DNA of 64,000 nt from Burkholderia sp. WAC0059 (GTDB taxonomy: Bacteria > Pseudomonadota > Gammaproteobacteria > Burkholderiales > Burkholderiaceae), in contig NZ_PNEO01000008.1 in the NCBI RefSeq assembly GCF_002870125.1, forward strand, positions 157,916-221,915, given 5' to 3'. Shown one piece after another: positions 10,519 to 18,477 of this stretch (position 1 is its first letter; each line of letters begins with the position of its first letter). Position numbers and translations under genes: made by a program. The notes beneath the pieces were generated by a model, which was given only the letters and a program-made list of their open reading frames with translations, was not told where the DNA came from and searched no databases.

Positions 10519-11724
10519 TCAGGCCGTTTCCGCCGACGCGGGGCGCTTCGAGCTGGCGTGTACCCAGGCCGCGAGCGCCGAGAACGCGAGCCCCGCCACG
10601 CACACGCCGGTCCAGCCGAACGCGTGCCACGCGCTGACGCCGACGGCCGAGCCGGCCGCGCCGCCGATGAAGTAGCAGACCATGTAGACCGTGTTCACGC
10701 GGCTGCGCGCGTCGGGCCGCAGCGCGTAGATGCGCGACTGGTTCGAGATTTGCGCGGACTGCACGCCGACATCGAGCAGGATCACGCCGATTGCGAGCCC
10801 GACGAGGCTCGAGCCCGAGGCGGCGAAGATGACGAACGACAGCGCGAGGAGGCCGATGGCCATCGTGATGACCATGCGCGGCCCGCGCCGGTCCGCCGAG
10901 CGGCCCGCGTAAGGCGCGGCGAGCGCGCCGGCCGCGCCGACGATGCCGAAGAGACCCGCCACCTGCGGCCCGAGGTGGAACGGCGCGTCCGCGAGCAGCA
11001 GCGTGAGCACGGGCCAGAACAGGCTGAACGCGCCGAACAGTGCCGCGCCCGTCGCCGACGCCTCGCGCAGCCCGCGCAGCTCGACGGCCAGATGCCACAT
11101 CGAGCCGAGCAGTTTTCCGTAGCTTAGCGTCGAGGTCGGCGTGCTGCGGGGCAGCTTCGCTACGATGACGGCGGCGAGCACGAGCAACACGACGATCGAC
11201 GCGCCGAACACGGCGCGCCAGCCGAAGTATTCGCCGATGAAGCCCGACGCCGTGCGCGCGAGCAGGATGCCGAGCAGCAGCCCGCTCATGACGGTGCCTA
11301 CCGCCTGGCCGCGCGCCTCGGGCGGCGCGAGCTCGGCGCCGAACGGCACGGCCTGCTGGGCGATGGTGGCGAGGATGCCGATGGCGAGGCTCGCGCCGAT
11401 CAGCACGCCGATGTTCGGTGCGAGGGCCGCGACGAGCAGGGCCACGCACAGGCCGGCGATCTGCATGAGGATCAGCCGGCGGCGGTCGATGCGGTCGCCG
11501 AGCGGCGCGAGCAGCAGCATGCCGGCGGCGTAGCCGAGCTGGGTCGAGGCCGGCACGGCGCCGATCCAGGCGGCGCCCGACGGGAACGACTTGCGGAAGT
11601 CGTCGAGCAGCGGCTGGTTGAAATAGATGTTCGCGACCGAGATGCCCGCGATGGTCGCGAGCAGGAGCAGCAGGCCGCGCAGGGACCGGTCGGCGTCGGC
11701 GGAGGCGGAGTCAGGACTGGACAT
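10519..11724 (-). CDS. MFS transporter (YnfM-like)
   Basis: The 401-residue product has twelve hydrophobic segments and MFS signatures, including ANIYFNQPLLDDF in helix 1, LLLAPLGDRIDRRRLI between helices 2 and 3, and a PYAGRSADRRGPR copy between helices 8 and 9. This subgroup (YnfM/YgaY type) comprises proton-driven exporters of unknown substrates. The ATG at 11724 has a weak ribosome site. No regulator gene adjoins it. Confidence 0.85.
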   Translation of the reverse strand: MSSPDSASADADRSLRGLLLLLATIAGISVANIYFNQPLLDDFRKSFPSGAAWIGAVPASTQLGYAAGMLLLAPLGDRIDRRRLILMQIAGLCVALLVAALAPNIGVLIGASLAIGILATIAQQAVPFGAELAPPEARGQAVGTVMSGLLLGILLARTASGFIGEYFGWRAVFGASIVVLLVLAAVIVAKLPRSTPTSTLSYGKLLGSMWHLAVELRGLREASATGAALFGAFSLFWPVLTLLLADAPFHLGPQVAGLFGIVGAAGALAAPYAGRSADRRGPRMVITMAIGLLALSFVIFAASGSSLVGLAIGVILLDVGVQSAQISNQSRIYALRPDARSRVNTVYMVCYFIGGAAGSAVGVSAWHAFGWTGVCVAGLAFSALAAWVHASSKRPASAETA

Positions 11725-11861
11725 GGATAGTGAACGATGACGCCCGGCAGCGGCACGGGCGGATTGCGGGCGAGCCGATCATACCGGAGCGCGCCGGATC
11801 GTGCTGGGGGCGCCCGGCGTTCTGGATATGCCCGACATTCACCGCAATCGCCGGGCCGGGC

Positions 11862-12695
11862 TCAGGCGATGAGCTCGCCCGTGTCGTCGTGAAACGGATA
11901 GGGGCCGGCCGCGCCGTCCACGTAGGCGTGGTGCGTCACGAGCGGGCCGTGCCCGTCGTAGCGGTGCAGCGCGAACGCGGGCGGTTCCATCGAGAACGAC
12001 GAGTCGCCGTCGCGGCTCAGGTCGAGCGTGACCTGGTGCGCCGTCGAGGGCACGGCCGACGCGAGGGTTCCGCCGAAGCGCGTGAATATCGAGCGGTGCA
12101 CGTGTCCGCAGAGCACGCGCTCCACGTTCGGGTGACGCGCGATCAGCGCCTCGAGCCGCGCGGCGGCGGCGGGGGCGAGCCGCAGGTCGTCCATGTGGGC
12201 GATGCCGCAGACGAACGGCGGATGATGCAGCGCGACGACGACGGGCCGGCGGCGGGCGGCATCGAGCTCCCCGGCGAGCCAGCGAAGGCGCGCGTCGCAG
12301 AGGTCGCCGGCGCTCTGGCCCGGCACGATCGAATCGAGCGCGAGCACGCGCAGCGGGCCGACGTCGAACGCGTAGTGGACGAACTCGTCGCCCGTGCGCA
12401 GCTCGGGCCGGTCCGCGAACACTTCGCGCAGCGCCTCGCGCGCGTCGTGGTTGCCGACCATCAGGTAGTAGGGAATCTCGAGCGTGTCGAGCAGCGTCCG
12501 GAGATAGCGATATTCCTCGGGCGTGCCGCGATCCACGAGGTCGCCCGTCGCGAGCACCGCGTCGGGGCGCGGCGCGAGCGCGTTGAGGCGCGCGATGCAG
12601 CGCGCGAGCGCCGTGGCGGTGTCGACGCGCCCGTAGGCGAGCGCGCCGGGCGGCTTGATGTGCAGGTCACTGATCTGGGCGAGCAGCATGGACAT
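11862..12695 (-). CDS. Metallophosphodiesterase (CpdA/GpdQ-like)
   Basis: This 277-residue calcineurin-like enzyme shows the full two-metal motif set: SDLH (residues 9-12), ATGDLVDRG, VGNHD, ALHHPP and CGHVHR. It resembles the GpdQ/CpdA group that hydrolyses cyclic nucleotides or glycerophosphodiesters. It is the last gene of the LacI-SBP-permease-permease-ATPase operon, 54 bp after the ATPase gene, which suggests it acts on the imported compound, for example a phosphodiester. That functional link is inference. Confidence 0.82.
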   Translation of the reverse strand: MSMLLAQISDLHIKPPGALAYGRVDTATALARCIARLNALAPRPDAVLATGDLVDRGTPEEYRYLRTLLDTLEIPYYLMVGNHDAREALREVFADRPELRTGDEFVHYAFDVGPLRVLALDSIVPGQSAGDLCDARLRWLAGELDAARRRPVVVALHHPPFVCGIAHMDDLRLAPAAAARLEALIARHPNVERVLCGHVHRSIFTRFGGTLASAVPSTAHQVTLDLSRDGDSSFSMEPPAFALHRYDGHGPLVTHHAYVDGAAGPYPFHDDTGELIA

Positions 12696-12749
12696 CTCCC
12701 GGTGAAAAGAAGCGGTAGGGACGTAGGTTGCGGATAGTCGGGGTCGGGG

Positions 12750-13799
12750 TCAGGCGAGCGCGATCAGGGCCTCGGGCGCGAGCGAGACGCCGACGGCCGT
12801 GCCGCGCGCCAGCTCGACGCGGCCCGCCACGTCGATCAACAGCGGGTCGGGCGCCGCGCCGCGGATCGTGAGCCGCGTGCGTTCGCCGAGAAACGCCGCG
12901 TGTTCGACCGTGCCGCGCAGATGCGCGGCTTGCGGATCGACGAGCGCGGCGTCTTCGGGCCGGAAGAACAGCTCGCCGCTGAGGGCGGCTTCCTCCGCCC
13001 GCGCCGCGACGACGGGCACGGCGCCGCCGGTCGTGCAGAACCGGCCCTCGCGCCATTGTCCCGCAAGGCGGTTGAGCGTGCCGACGAATTGCGCGACCGC
13101 GCGGTTGGCGGGCCGGTAGTAGATCTCGCGCGGCGTGCCGATCTGCTCGATGCGGCCCGCGCTCATGACGACGATGCGGTCGCCGAGCGCCATCGCCTCG
13201 GCCTGGTCGTGGGTCACGTAGACGGTCGTCACGCCGAGCTCGCGCAAGAGCGCGTTCATCTCGCCGCGCAGCGCGTCGCGCAACCGCGCGTCGAGCGCCG
13301 TGAGCGGCTCGTCGAGCAGCAGCACGCGCGGGCGCGGCGCCAGTGCTCGCGCGAGCGCCACGCGCTGGCGCTGGCCGCCCGAGAGCTGGCCGACGGGTTT
13401 GTCCGCGTGCGCGTCGAGCCGCATCATCGCGAGCAGTTCGTCCACGCGCGCGCGCGCAATTGCGGCCGGCACGCGCTGGATCTTCAGCCCGTAGCCGATG
13501 TTGCCGCGCACGGTCAGGTTCGGAAAGAGCGCGTAGTTCTGGAACACCATGCCGACCTTGCGCCGCTCGATCGGCAGCGCGGTCACGTCGTCGTCGCCGA
13601 ACGCGACGCGCCCGCCCGCGTCGGGCGTTTCGAGCCCGGCGATGAGGCGCAGCGTCGTGGTCTTGCCGCAGCCCGACGGGCCGAGCAGCACGAGCGTTTC
13701 ACCCGCGCCGACGGCGAGGTCGAGCGGCTCCAGCACGCGCGTGCCGCGAAAGGTCTTGGCGCAGCGCGCAAGCGTGATCGGGACGGAATCGAGTTTCAT
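12750..13799 (-). CDS. ABC importer ATP-binding protein
   Basis: The 349-residue ATPase has Walker A GPSGCGKTT, signature LSGGQRQR, Walker B VLLLDEP, the switch His in VYVTHD and a C-terminal TOBE-like domain (from about residue 250). This places it with the Fe3+/spermidine/2-aminoethylphosphonate (PotA/FbpC) group. The start overlaps the upstream permease stop as ATGA, and an AAGGAGG site precedes it, so it is translationally coupled. It energises the two permeases encoded upstream. Confidence 0.92.
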   Translation of the reverse strand: MKLDSVPITLARCAKTFRGTRVLEPLDLAVGAGETLVLLGPSGCGKTTTLRLIAGLETPDAGGRVAFGDDDVTALPIERRKVGMVFQNYALFPNLTVRGNIGYGLKIQRVPAAIARARVDELLAMMRLDAHADKPVGQLSGGQRQRVALARALAPRPRVLLLDEPLTALDARLRDALRGEMNALLRELGVTTVYVTHDQAEAMALGDRIVVMSAGRIEQIGTPREIYYRPANRAVAQFVGTLNRLAGQWREGRFCTTGGAVPVVAARAEEAALSGELFFRPEDAALVDPQAAHLRGTVEHAAFLGERTRLTIRGAAPDPLLIDVAGRVELARGTAVGVSLAPEALIALA

Positions 13800-14710
13800 C
13801 GGGCCTCCTTCTTGCGGCCGGGGCGGTCGTAGCGGTCGTAGCGTGTGCCGGCCGCGTCGATGCCGAGCCACTGCATCGCGACGAGCAGCGGCATCGTCAT
13901 GACGAAGAACAGGATCGTGTAGGCGCTGCCGACCTCGATGCGCATCGACGCGTAGGCGTCGGCGAGGCCGACCGGCAGCGTCTGCGTCTCGGGCGTGTGG
14001 AGCATCCAGGTCAGGTTGAACTCGCCCATCGAGAGCGTCAGCACGGCGAGCGCGCCCGCGACGATGCCGGGCCGCGCGTTCGGCAGCACGACCGTGAAGA
14101 AGCGCTGCGCGAAGCTCGCGCCGAGGCTGGCCGCGCCTTCCTCGAGCGTGACGAGATCGGCCGAGGCGCAGACGGCCGCGACGGTGCGAACCATGAACGG
14201 CAGCGTGAACACGACGTGGCCGACGACGATGAACGCGACGCTCGTGCGAAACGCCGTGACGCCGCCGTAGACCACGAGCAGCGCGAGCGCCGAGGCGAGC
14301 CCGGGCAGGGCGACGGGCAGCACGAGCAGCTCCTCGACGATGCGCGAGCCGCGCGTGCGGCTGCGCGCGAGCGCGTAGCCGGCCGGCACGCCGGTGACGA
14401 GCGTGACGGCGAGCGTAGCGGCGGCGATTTCAAGCGAGAGGAACAGCGAGTCGTGGTACTGCGTCCAGACCTCGCCGAGCCAGCGCAGCGTGAGCCCGCT
14501 CGCGACGCCGCGAAAGTAGTTGACGGTGAGCCCGGCCATGATCGACATGACGACGGGCACGATCAGGAACGCGCAGGTCAGGAGCAGGACGCTCCACTGC
14601 GCGAGCGCGAGCCAGCCGCGCGCCGCGGGCAGCGCAAAGCCGCACCGCCGCGCGCCGGGCGGCAGCGCGGGCGCGGGGGAACCGGCGAACGAGTCGGGGC
14701 GCAGGCTCAT
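13796..14710 (-). CDS. ABC importer permease 2
   Basis: The 304-residue inner-membrane protein has six hydrophobic segments and the EAA-loop sequence EEGAASLGASFAQRFFTVVLPNARPG that contacts the ATPase. The ATG overlaps the stop of permease 1 by ATGA at 14707-14710. It pairs with permease 1 to form the translocation pore. Family resemblance is to PotC/PhnV-type permeases. Confidence 0.88.
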   Translation of the reverse strand: MSLRPDSFAGSPAPALPPGARRCGFALPAARGWLALAQWSVLLLTCAFLIVPVVMSIMAGLTVNYFRGVASGLTLRWLGEVWTQYHDSLFLSLEIAAATLAVTLVTGVPAGYALARSRTRGSRIVEELLVLPVALPGLASALALLVVYGGVTAFRTSVAFIVVGHVVFTLPFMVRTVAAVCASADLVTLEEGAASLGASFAQRFFTVVLPNARPGIVAGALAVLTLSMGEFNLTWMLHTPETQTLPVGLADAYASMRIEVGSAYTILFFVMTMPLLVAMQWLGIDAAGTRYDRYDRPGRKKEAR

Positions 14711-15531
14711 GCCGTCACCGCGACGGCGGAACCGGCGACGCTGCGCGCCACGTTCAGCACGGCCCAGGTGACGAAGCCGAGCACGATCGAGAGGCCCGCG
14801 GCCGTCGCCATGTTGGCGTTCAGCGTGAACTCGGTGTAGATCGTCATCGGCAGTACGTCGATGTCGGTCGCGAGCGTGAACGCGGTGCCGAACGCGCCCA
14901 TCGCGGTGGCGAAGCAGATCGCGCCCGAGGCGACGAGGCCCGGCGCGAGCGCGGGCAGGATCACGTCGCGCATGATGCGCCACGGCGATGCGCCGAGCGA
15001 GCGCGCGGCCTCCTCGAGCGAGGCGTCGAGCTGGGTTGCGCTGGCCATCACCGTGACGATCACGCGCGGAATCGAGAAGTAGAGGTAGCCGAGAAAGAGC
15101 CCGGCCATCGAGTAGGCGAACACCCAGCGCTCGCCGGTCAGGCGCAGCGCGAGCGCGCCGATGAGCCCCTGGCGGCCGGCGAGCATGATGACCATGAAGC
15201 CGACCACGACGCCCGGAAACGCGAGCGGGAACGTGAGCAGCGCGACGAGCGTGCGCCGCCCCGGAAAATGCCGCCGCGCGAGCAGCAGCCCGCAGATTAC
15301 CGAGAGGACGAGCGTGGCCGCCGTCACCGCCGCCGACAGCGCGACCGTGGCCGCGAGGCTTCGCATGTAGCGCGCGTCGGTGAGCAGCGCGCGATAGGCG
15401 GCGACGAGGTGCCCGTTCGCGCTGACCTGCACGAGCGCGACCATCGGCAACAGCCAGAACGCGAGGAACACGGCGAGCGCCGGCGCGAGGAGCGCGATGC
15501 GCCAGCGCAGCGGGAACGTGAGATCGTGCAT
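14707..15531 (-). CDS. ABC importer permease 1
   Basis: The 274-residue permease has six membrane segments and an EAA loop, LEEAARSLGASPWRIMRDVILPALAPG. It lies 40 bp downstream of the solute-binding gene and overlaps permease 2 by four bases. It is of the PotB/PhnU type. Confidence 0.88.
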   Translation of the reverse strand: MHDLTFPLRWRIALLAPALAVFLAFWLLPMVALVQVSANGHLVAAYRALLTDARYMRSLAATVALSAAVTAATLVLSVICGLLLARRHFPGRRTLVALLTFPLAFPGVVVGFMVIMLAGRQGLIGALALRLTGERWVFAYSMAGLFLGYLYFSIPRVIVTVMASATQLDASLEEAARSLGASPWRIMRDVILPALAPGLVASGAICFATAMGAFGTAFTLATDIDVLPMTIYTEFTLNANMATAAGLSIVLGFVTWAVLNVARSVAGSAVAVTA

Positions 15532-15571
15532 GGTGGTCGGGCGGGCGGTGCGGTTCGTCGGGGCTTGGGCT

Positions 15572-16684
15572 TCAGTGCATGACTTCGAGATAGCGCTCGC
15601 CGAACGCTTCCTGCTGCGCGGCCATCTTCGCGAAGTCGACCGTTTTCGCGCGCGCGTAGTCGCTCGCGGGCAGGAACTTCGCGGCGAGCTGCGGCGACAT
15701 CGCGCTCGCGCGCACCGGGCGCAGATACGCTTGCGCCCAGAGCCGCTGGCCTTCGTCGGAGAGCACGAAGTCGAGCACTTTCTTGCCGTTCGCCTCGTGC
15801 GGCGCGCCTGCGACGAGGCTCATCACGTAGGGCACCGAGATCGTGCCTTCCTTCGGAATCACGAACGCGACGTTGGCGTGGTCCTTGTACTCGGCGCGGT
15901 ACGCGTCGAAGTCGTAGTCGAGCAGAATCGGAATCTCGCCCGAGAGCACGCGCGCGTAGGCGGTCTGCTTCGGCACGATCGGGCCGTTGGCCTTGAGCTT
16001 GCGGAACCAGTCGAGCCCGGGCTGGAAGTTGTCGAGCGTGCCGCCGAGCGCCACGTTGACGGCCACGGCGCCCGCATAGCCGACGAACGCGCTCGACGGG
16101 TCGAGGTAGCCGATCATGCCTTTGTATTCCGGCTTGAGCAGGTCGGCCCACGACTGCGGAACGGGCTTGCCGTCGAGCGCGTCCTTGTTGACGAAGAAGC
16201 CGAGCGTGCCCGAGTGGATCGCGAACCAGTAGCCCTGCGGATCCTTGAGGCCGGCGGGAATGTCGTCCCAGTGCGCAGGGCGGTACGGCTGGACGACGCC
16301 TTTTTCCTTCGCCTGGAACGCCGAGGACACGCCCAGATAGACCACGTCGGCCACCGGGCTCTTGCGCTCCGCCATCAGTTGCGCGATGGCCTGGCCGGAG
16401 TTCTTGTCGTCGAACGGCACGTGGATGCCCGTTGCTTTCTGGATCGCCGCGATTTGGCTCGCCCAGTCGGCCCACTCCGGCGGGCAGTTGTAGCAGATCG
16501 CCGTGGACTGCGCGTGCGCCGCGCCCGGCAGGGCGAAGGCGAGCGCCGCCGCGAGCGCGGCGGCCGCGCCGGGCAGGCCCGCGCGCAGCGGGCGCAGCAG
16601 GGCGCGCAACGGCAGGAGCCGGCGCAGCGAAAGAAGGGACGCGCGGCGGGGAAGCAGGCTGGCGGGGGCGAAACGGCGAATCAC
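15572..16684 (-). CDS. ABC importer solute-binding protein, GTG start
   Basis: The product (about 370 residues) is a class-2 periplasmic binding protein of the Fe3+/putrescine/phosphonate group. I choose a GTG start at 16684 because a strong GAGGAGA site lies seven bases upstream. The signal peptide is unusually long, with many arginines before a hydrophobic core ending AAHAQ. The mature N-terminus carries a CYNC pair, likely a disulfide. The ligand is unknown: a phosphodiester or phosphonate would fit the operon's phosphodiesterase, a polyamine would fit the fold. A longer ATG start at 16744 is possible but poorly supported. Confidence 0.82.
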   Translation of the reverse strand: MIRRFAPASLLPRRASLLSLRRLLPLRALLRPLRAGLPGAAAALAAALAFALPGAAHAQSTAICYNCPPEWADWASQIAAIQKATGIHVPFDDKNSGQAIAQLMAERKSPVADVVYLGVSSAFQAKEKGVVQPYRPAHWDDIPAGLKDPQGYWFAIHSGTLGFFVNKDALDGKPVPQSWADLLKPEYKGMIGYLDPSSAFVGYAGAVAVNVALGGTLDNFQPGLDWFRKLKANGPIVPKQTAYARVLSGEIPILLDYDFDAYRAEYKDHANVAFVIPKEGTISVPYVMSLVAGAPHEANGKKVLDFVLSDEGQRLWAQAYLRPVRASAMSPQLAAKFLPASDYARAKTVDFAKMAAQQEAFGERYLEVMH

Positions 16685-16775
16685 GGCGAATCTCCTCGTG
16701 GGACGGTCGTAGTCGGCTAATGGGCGGGGACGGGCGGGCTGCATGGTCGCTCGCGTGGGTTTCAGGTCCGGTCGG

Positions 16776-17801
16776 TCAGGGGGGCGCGTCGTGCGTGCTC
16801 GATATCGCGGCGACGCTCGCGCCTTCGCGCAGCGTGTGCGGCAGCGTCAGCGAGAGTGAGGCGTCGCCGTAATCGCCCTCGATGCGCGCCATCAGCCGCG
16901 CCCAGGCCGCGCAGCCGATCTCGCGATTCGGCGAGCAGATGCTCGAGAGCGCCGGCGCGAGCAGCTCGCCCATCGCGAGGCCGTCGAAGCCGAGGATCGA
17001 CATGTCGCGAGGCGTCTGTACTTGCGCGCGGAGCAGTCCGCGCATCACGACCATCGCGAGCAGGTCGTTGCTGCAGAAGAGCGCGGTGGGACGCCCGGCG
17101 CCGGCGGTCAGATGCGCGAGCACCGAGGGCGAGAGTTCGTTGGCGTTGAAGTCGACTTCGAGCGCCGGCGCGGGCGTGAGTCCGGCCTGCATCATGGCCT
17201 GGGTGTAGCCCGCGTGGCGCAGCCGCGCGCGGTCCGAGGCCGCGAGCGTGCCGGCCAGCATCAGAATGCGGCGGTGGCCGTGCGCGATCAGCATGCGGAT
17301 GCCGTCGTAGGCGGCCTGGCGGTTGTCGACGGAAACCGACGGACGCCGCACCGTGTCGTTGTGCGTCAGCACGTAGAGCGGCCCGTCGCGGTCGAGCTCG
17401 TCGAGCAGCGGGTGCGTGTCGGCGTCGGCAACCGTGAGGATCAGGCCTTCGACGCGCTGCGCGCGCAGCGTTTCGATCGCGTGCCGCTCGCGGGTCGAGT
17501 CGTACTGGGTCGTCATCAGCATGAGCCGGTAGCCCTGGGCGGCGGCCAGTTCGTCGATGCCCTGCAGGCATTCGGCGAACACCGGGTTGGCGATGGTCGG
17601 CAGCACGACGCCGATGAGCCGCGTGCGCTCGCCGCGCAACTGGCGCCCGAGCGGGCTCGGCCGGAAATTGAGCGCGTCGATCGCTTCGCGCACTTTCGCG
17701 AGCGTCATCGGGTTGACCGTGTGCGGGGCGTTGATCGCGCGCGAAACCGTGGCGATCGAGAAGCCGGCGTGGGCCGCGACGTCCTTGATCGTGTGGGTCA
17801 T
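16776..17801 (-). CDS. LacI family regulator of the ABC operon
   Basis: This 341-residue repressor opens with the LacI helix-turn-helix TIKDVAAHAGFSIATVSRAIN (here split over residues 4-24) and hinge RPSPLGRQL, followed by a periplasmic-binding-like ligand domain. It is the first gene of the ABC operon, 91 bp before the binding-protein gene. A perfect GTAAACGTTTAC palindrome sits 24 bp upstream of its ATG, so the regulator probably represses its own operon until the transported ligand binds. Confidence 0.9.
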   Translation of the reverse strand: MTHTIKDVAAHAGFSIATVSRAINAPHTVNPMTLAKVREAIDALNFRPSPLGRQLRGERTRLIGVVLPTIANPVFAECLQGIDELAAAQGYRLMLMTTQYDSTRERHAIETLRAQRVEGLILTVADADTHPLLDELDRDGPLYVLTHNDTVRRPSVSVDNRQAAYDGIRMLIAHGHRRILMLAGTLAASDRARLRHAGYTQAMMQAGLTPAPALEVDFNANELSPSVLAHLTAGAGRPTALFCSNDLLAMVVMRGLLRAQVQTPRDMSILGFDGLAMGELLAPALSSICSPNREIGCAAWARLMARIEGDYGDASLSLTLPHTLREGASVAAISSTHDAPP

Positions 17802-17824
17802 TGCCTTGCGTCCTCGGCGGAAAT

Positions 17825-17836
17825 GTAAACGTTTAC
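17825..17836. promoter_or_regulatory. LacI-type operator
   Basis: GTAAACGTTTAC is a perfect 12-bp palindrome with the central CG typical of LacI/GalR operators. It lies immediately upstream of the LacI-family gene and so fits autoregulation of the whole operon. Confidence 0.75.
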
Positions 17837-17968
17837 GGTCCAGATTATCGGTAGCCTGTATGACGGCTGGATGACGCAAGGTCTGCAAACCTCGGCGGCC
17901 CGGAAGGGGGGATGGTAGAATCGCGTCCGCCCTGCCGGGGTGATGAAATTGGTAAACATAGCGGACTT

Positions 17969-18253
17969 GAAAAATTGAGTGCCCGACTGGAAACGGCCGG
18001 TGCAGAACCCCTCAAATTCGGCGAACCCCCTGGCGCCGCGCGATGCGTTCGCGCTTCGCCGCCGAGGCAACGCCGAGCCAAGCCGGGCCACTTGTCGCGA
18101 CCGCGACGACGGCACGGAAGGTGTAGAGACTAGACGGGGGGCGCCTAAGGCGGCGCGCGGCATGCGATGCGGCGCGCGGCGAAGGCGAAGGCATAGTCCA
18201 GCGCACGAACGCGCGCGCATGGCGCGCGTGGCGTCGAAAGACGTGGTGTGACG
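17969..18253 (+). ncRNA. Group I self-splicing intron in tRNA-Leu(UAA)
   Basis: The 285-nt insert has the group I core: exon-end ACUU pairs with GAGU (P1, with the U.G splice wobble); P and Q elements CAAATTCGGCGAA and CAACGCCGAGCCAAGC; R element GGTGTAGAGACTAGACGG at 18120-18137 and S element AAGGCATAGTCC at 18188-18199, pairing as P7; a P9 hairpin with GAAA loop; and a terminal omega-G at 18253. These elements are very close to those of the Azoarcus tRNA-Ile ribozyme (subgroup IC3). There is no homing-endonuclease frame. Insertion between U34 and A35 matches the cyanobacterial/plastid tRNA-Leu(UAA) intron site. Confidence 0.92.
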
Positions 18254-18279
18254 AAAATCCGCCGCCTCACGGCTTGCCG

Positions 18280-18303
18280 GTTCGAGTCCGGTCCCCGGCA
18301 CCA
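18280..18303 (+). other. attL: tRNA-Leu 3' end
   Basis: GTTCGAGTCCGGTCCCC (18280-18296) inside the T arm and acceptor stem is repeated exactly at 33971-33987. The left copy continues GGCACCA and keeps the tRNA intact; it lies 174 bp before an integrase gene that points inward, the usual layout for tRNA-integrating elements. Confidence 0.85.
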
Positions 18304-18336
18304 CAGGACAGTCTCAGATTCTCTCGGTAAGTCTAG

Positions 18337-18372
18337 AAACCCCGCTCTGATCCCTGACCTAGCGGGGTTTTT
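18337..18372 (+). terminator. Rho-independent terminator after tRNA-Leu
   Basis: AAACCCCGCT (18337-18346) pairs with AGCGGGGTTT (18361-18370) around a 14-nt loop and runs into five T residues. It lies 34 bp past the tRNA CCA, inside the element, and would end the tRNA transcript and insulate the integrase. Confidence 0.85.
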
Positions 18373-18407
18373 CGTTTTCATGCGTCTTTATTTGTCTCTA
18401 GTCATCC

Positions 18408-18477
18408 GGTGGTATTGGGTGGTATTGTTGGTGGCATCGAGGGTGTTTTAGATACCGCCGCTCAGGAGATACCACCG
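18408..18477. repeat. GGTGGTATT repeats at left end (probable integrase arm sites)
   Basis: Two abutting direct copies of GGTGGTATTG (18408-18417, 18418-18427) and an inverted copy at 18468-18477 (GATACCACCG) lie just before the integrase start. The same motif recurs in tandem near the right end (33899-33919). Paired arrays at both ends of an element are typical of arm-type integrase binding sites; the overlap with the integrase start also suggests autoregulation. Confidence 0.55.

Larger units (their letters stand above)
17934..18303 (+). tRNA. tRNA-Leu(UAA), interrupted by a group I intron
   Basis: Exon 1 (17934-17968) gives acceptor strand GCCGGGG, the D arm and the anticodon stem start GCGGACTT. 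Exon 2 (18254-18303) gives AAAATCCGC, a variable arm GCC-TCAC-GGC, the T arm GCCGG-TTCGAGT-CCGGT, acceptor strand CCCCGGC, discriminator A and an encoded CCA. Joined, the anticodon loop is CUUAAAA, so the anticodon is UAA. All stems pair fully. The mature tRNA would be 85 nt. This isoacceptor reads UUA and can wobble to UUG. The 3' half doubles as the attachment site of the downstream element. Confidence 0.93.

Noticed and set aside
12750..16684. Naming the operon phnSTUV (2-aminoethylphosphonate uptake)
   Set aside because: The fold group fits, but the same group carries iron and polyamine systems, the regulator is LacI-type and no phosphonate-degrading gene is nearby, so the substrate is left open.
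17934..18303. tmRNA (ssrA) or a degenerate tRNA with a long insert
   Set aside because: The ends pair as a tRNA acceptor but there is no tag frame or tmRNA-like domain, and the insert has full group I intron core elements, so an intron-containing tRNA-Leu explains everything.
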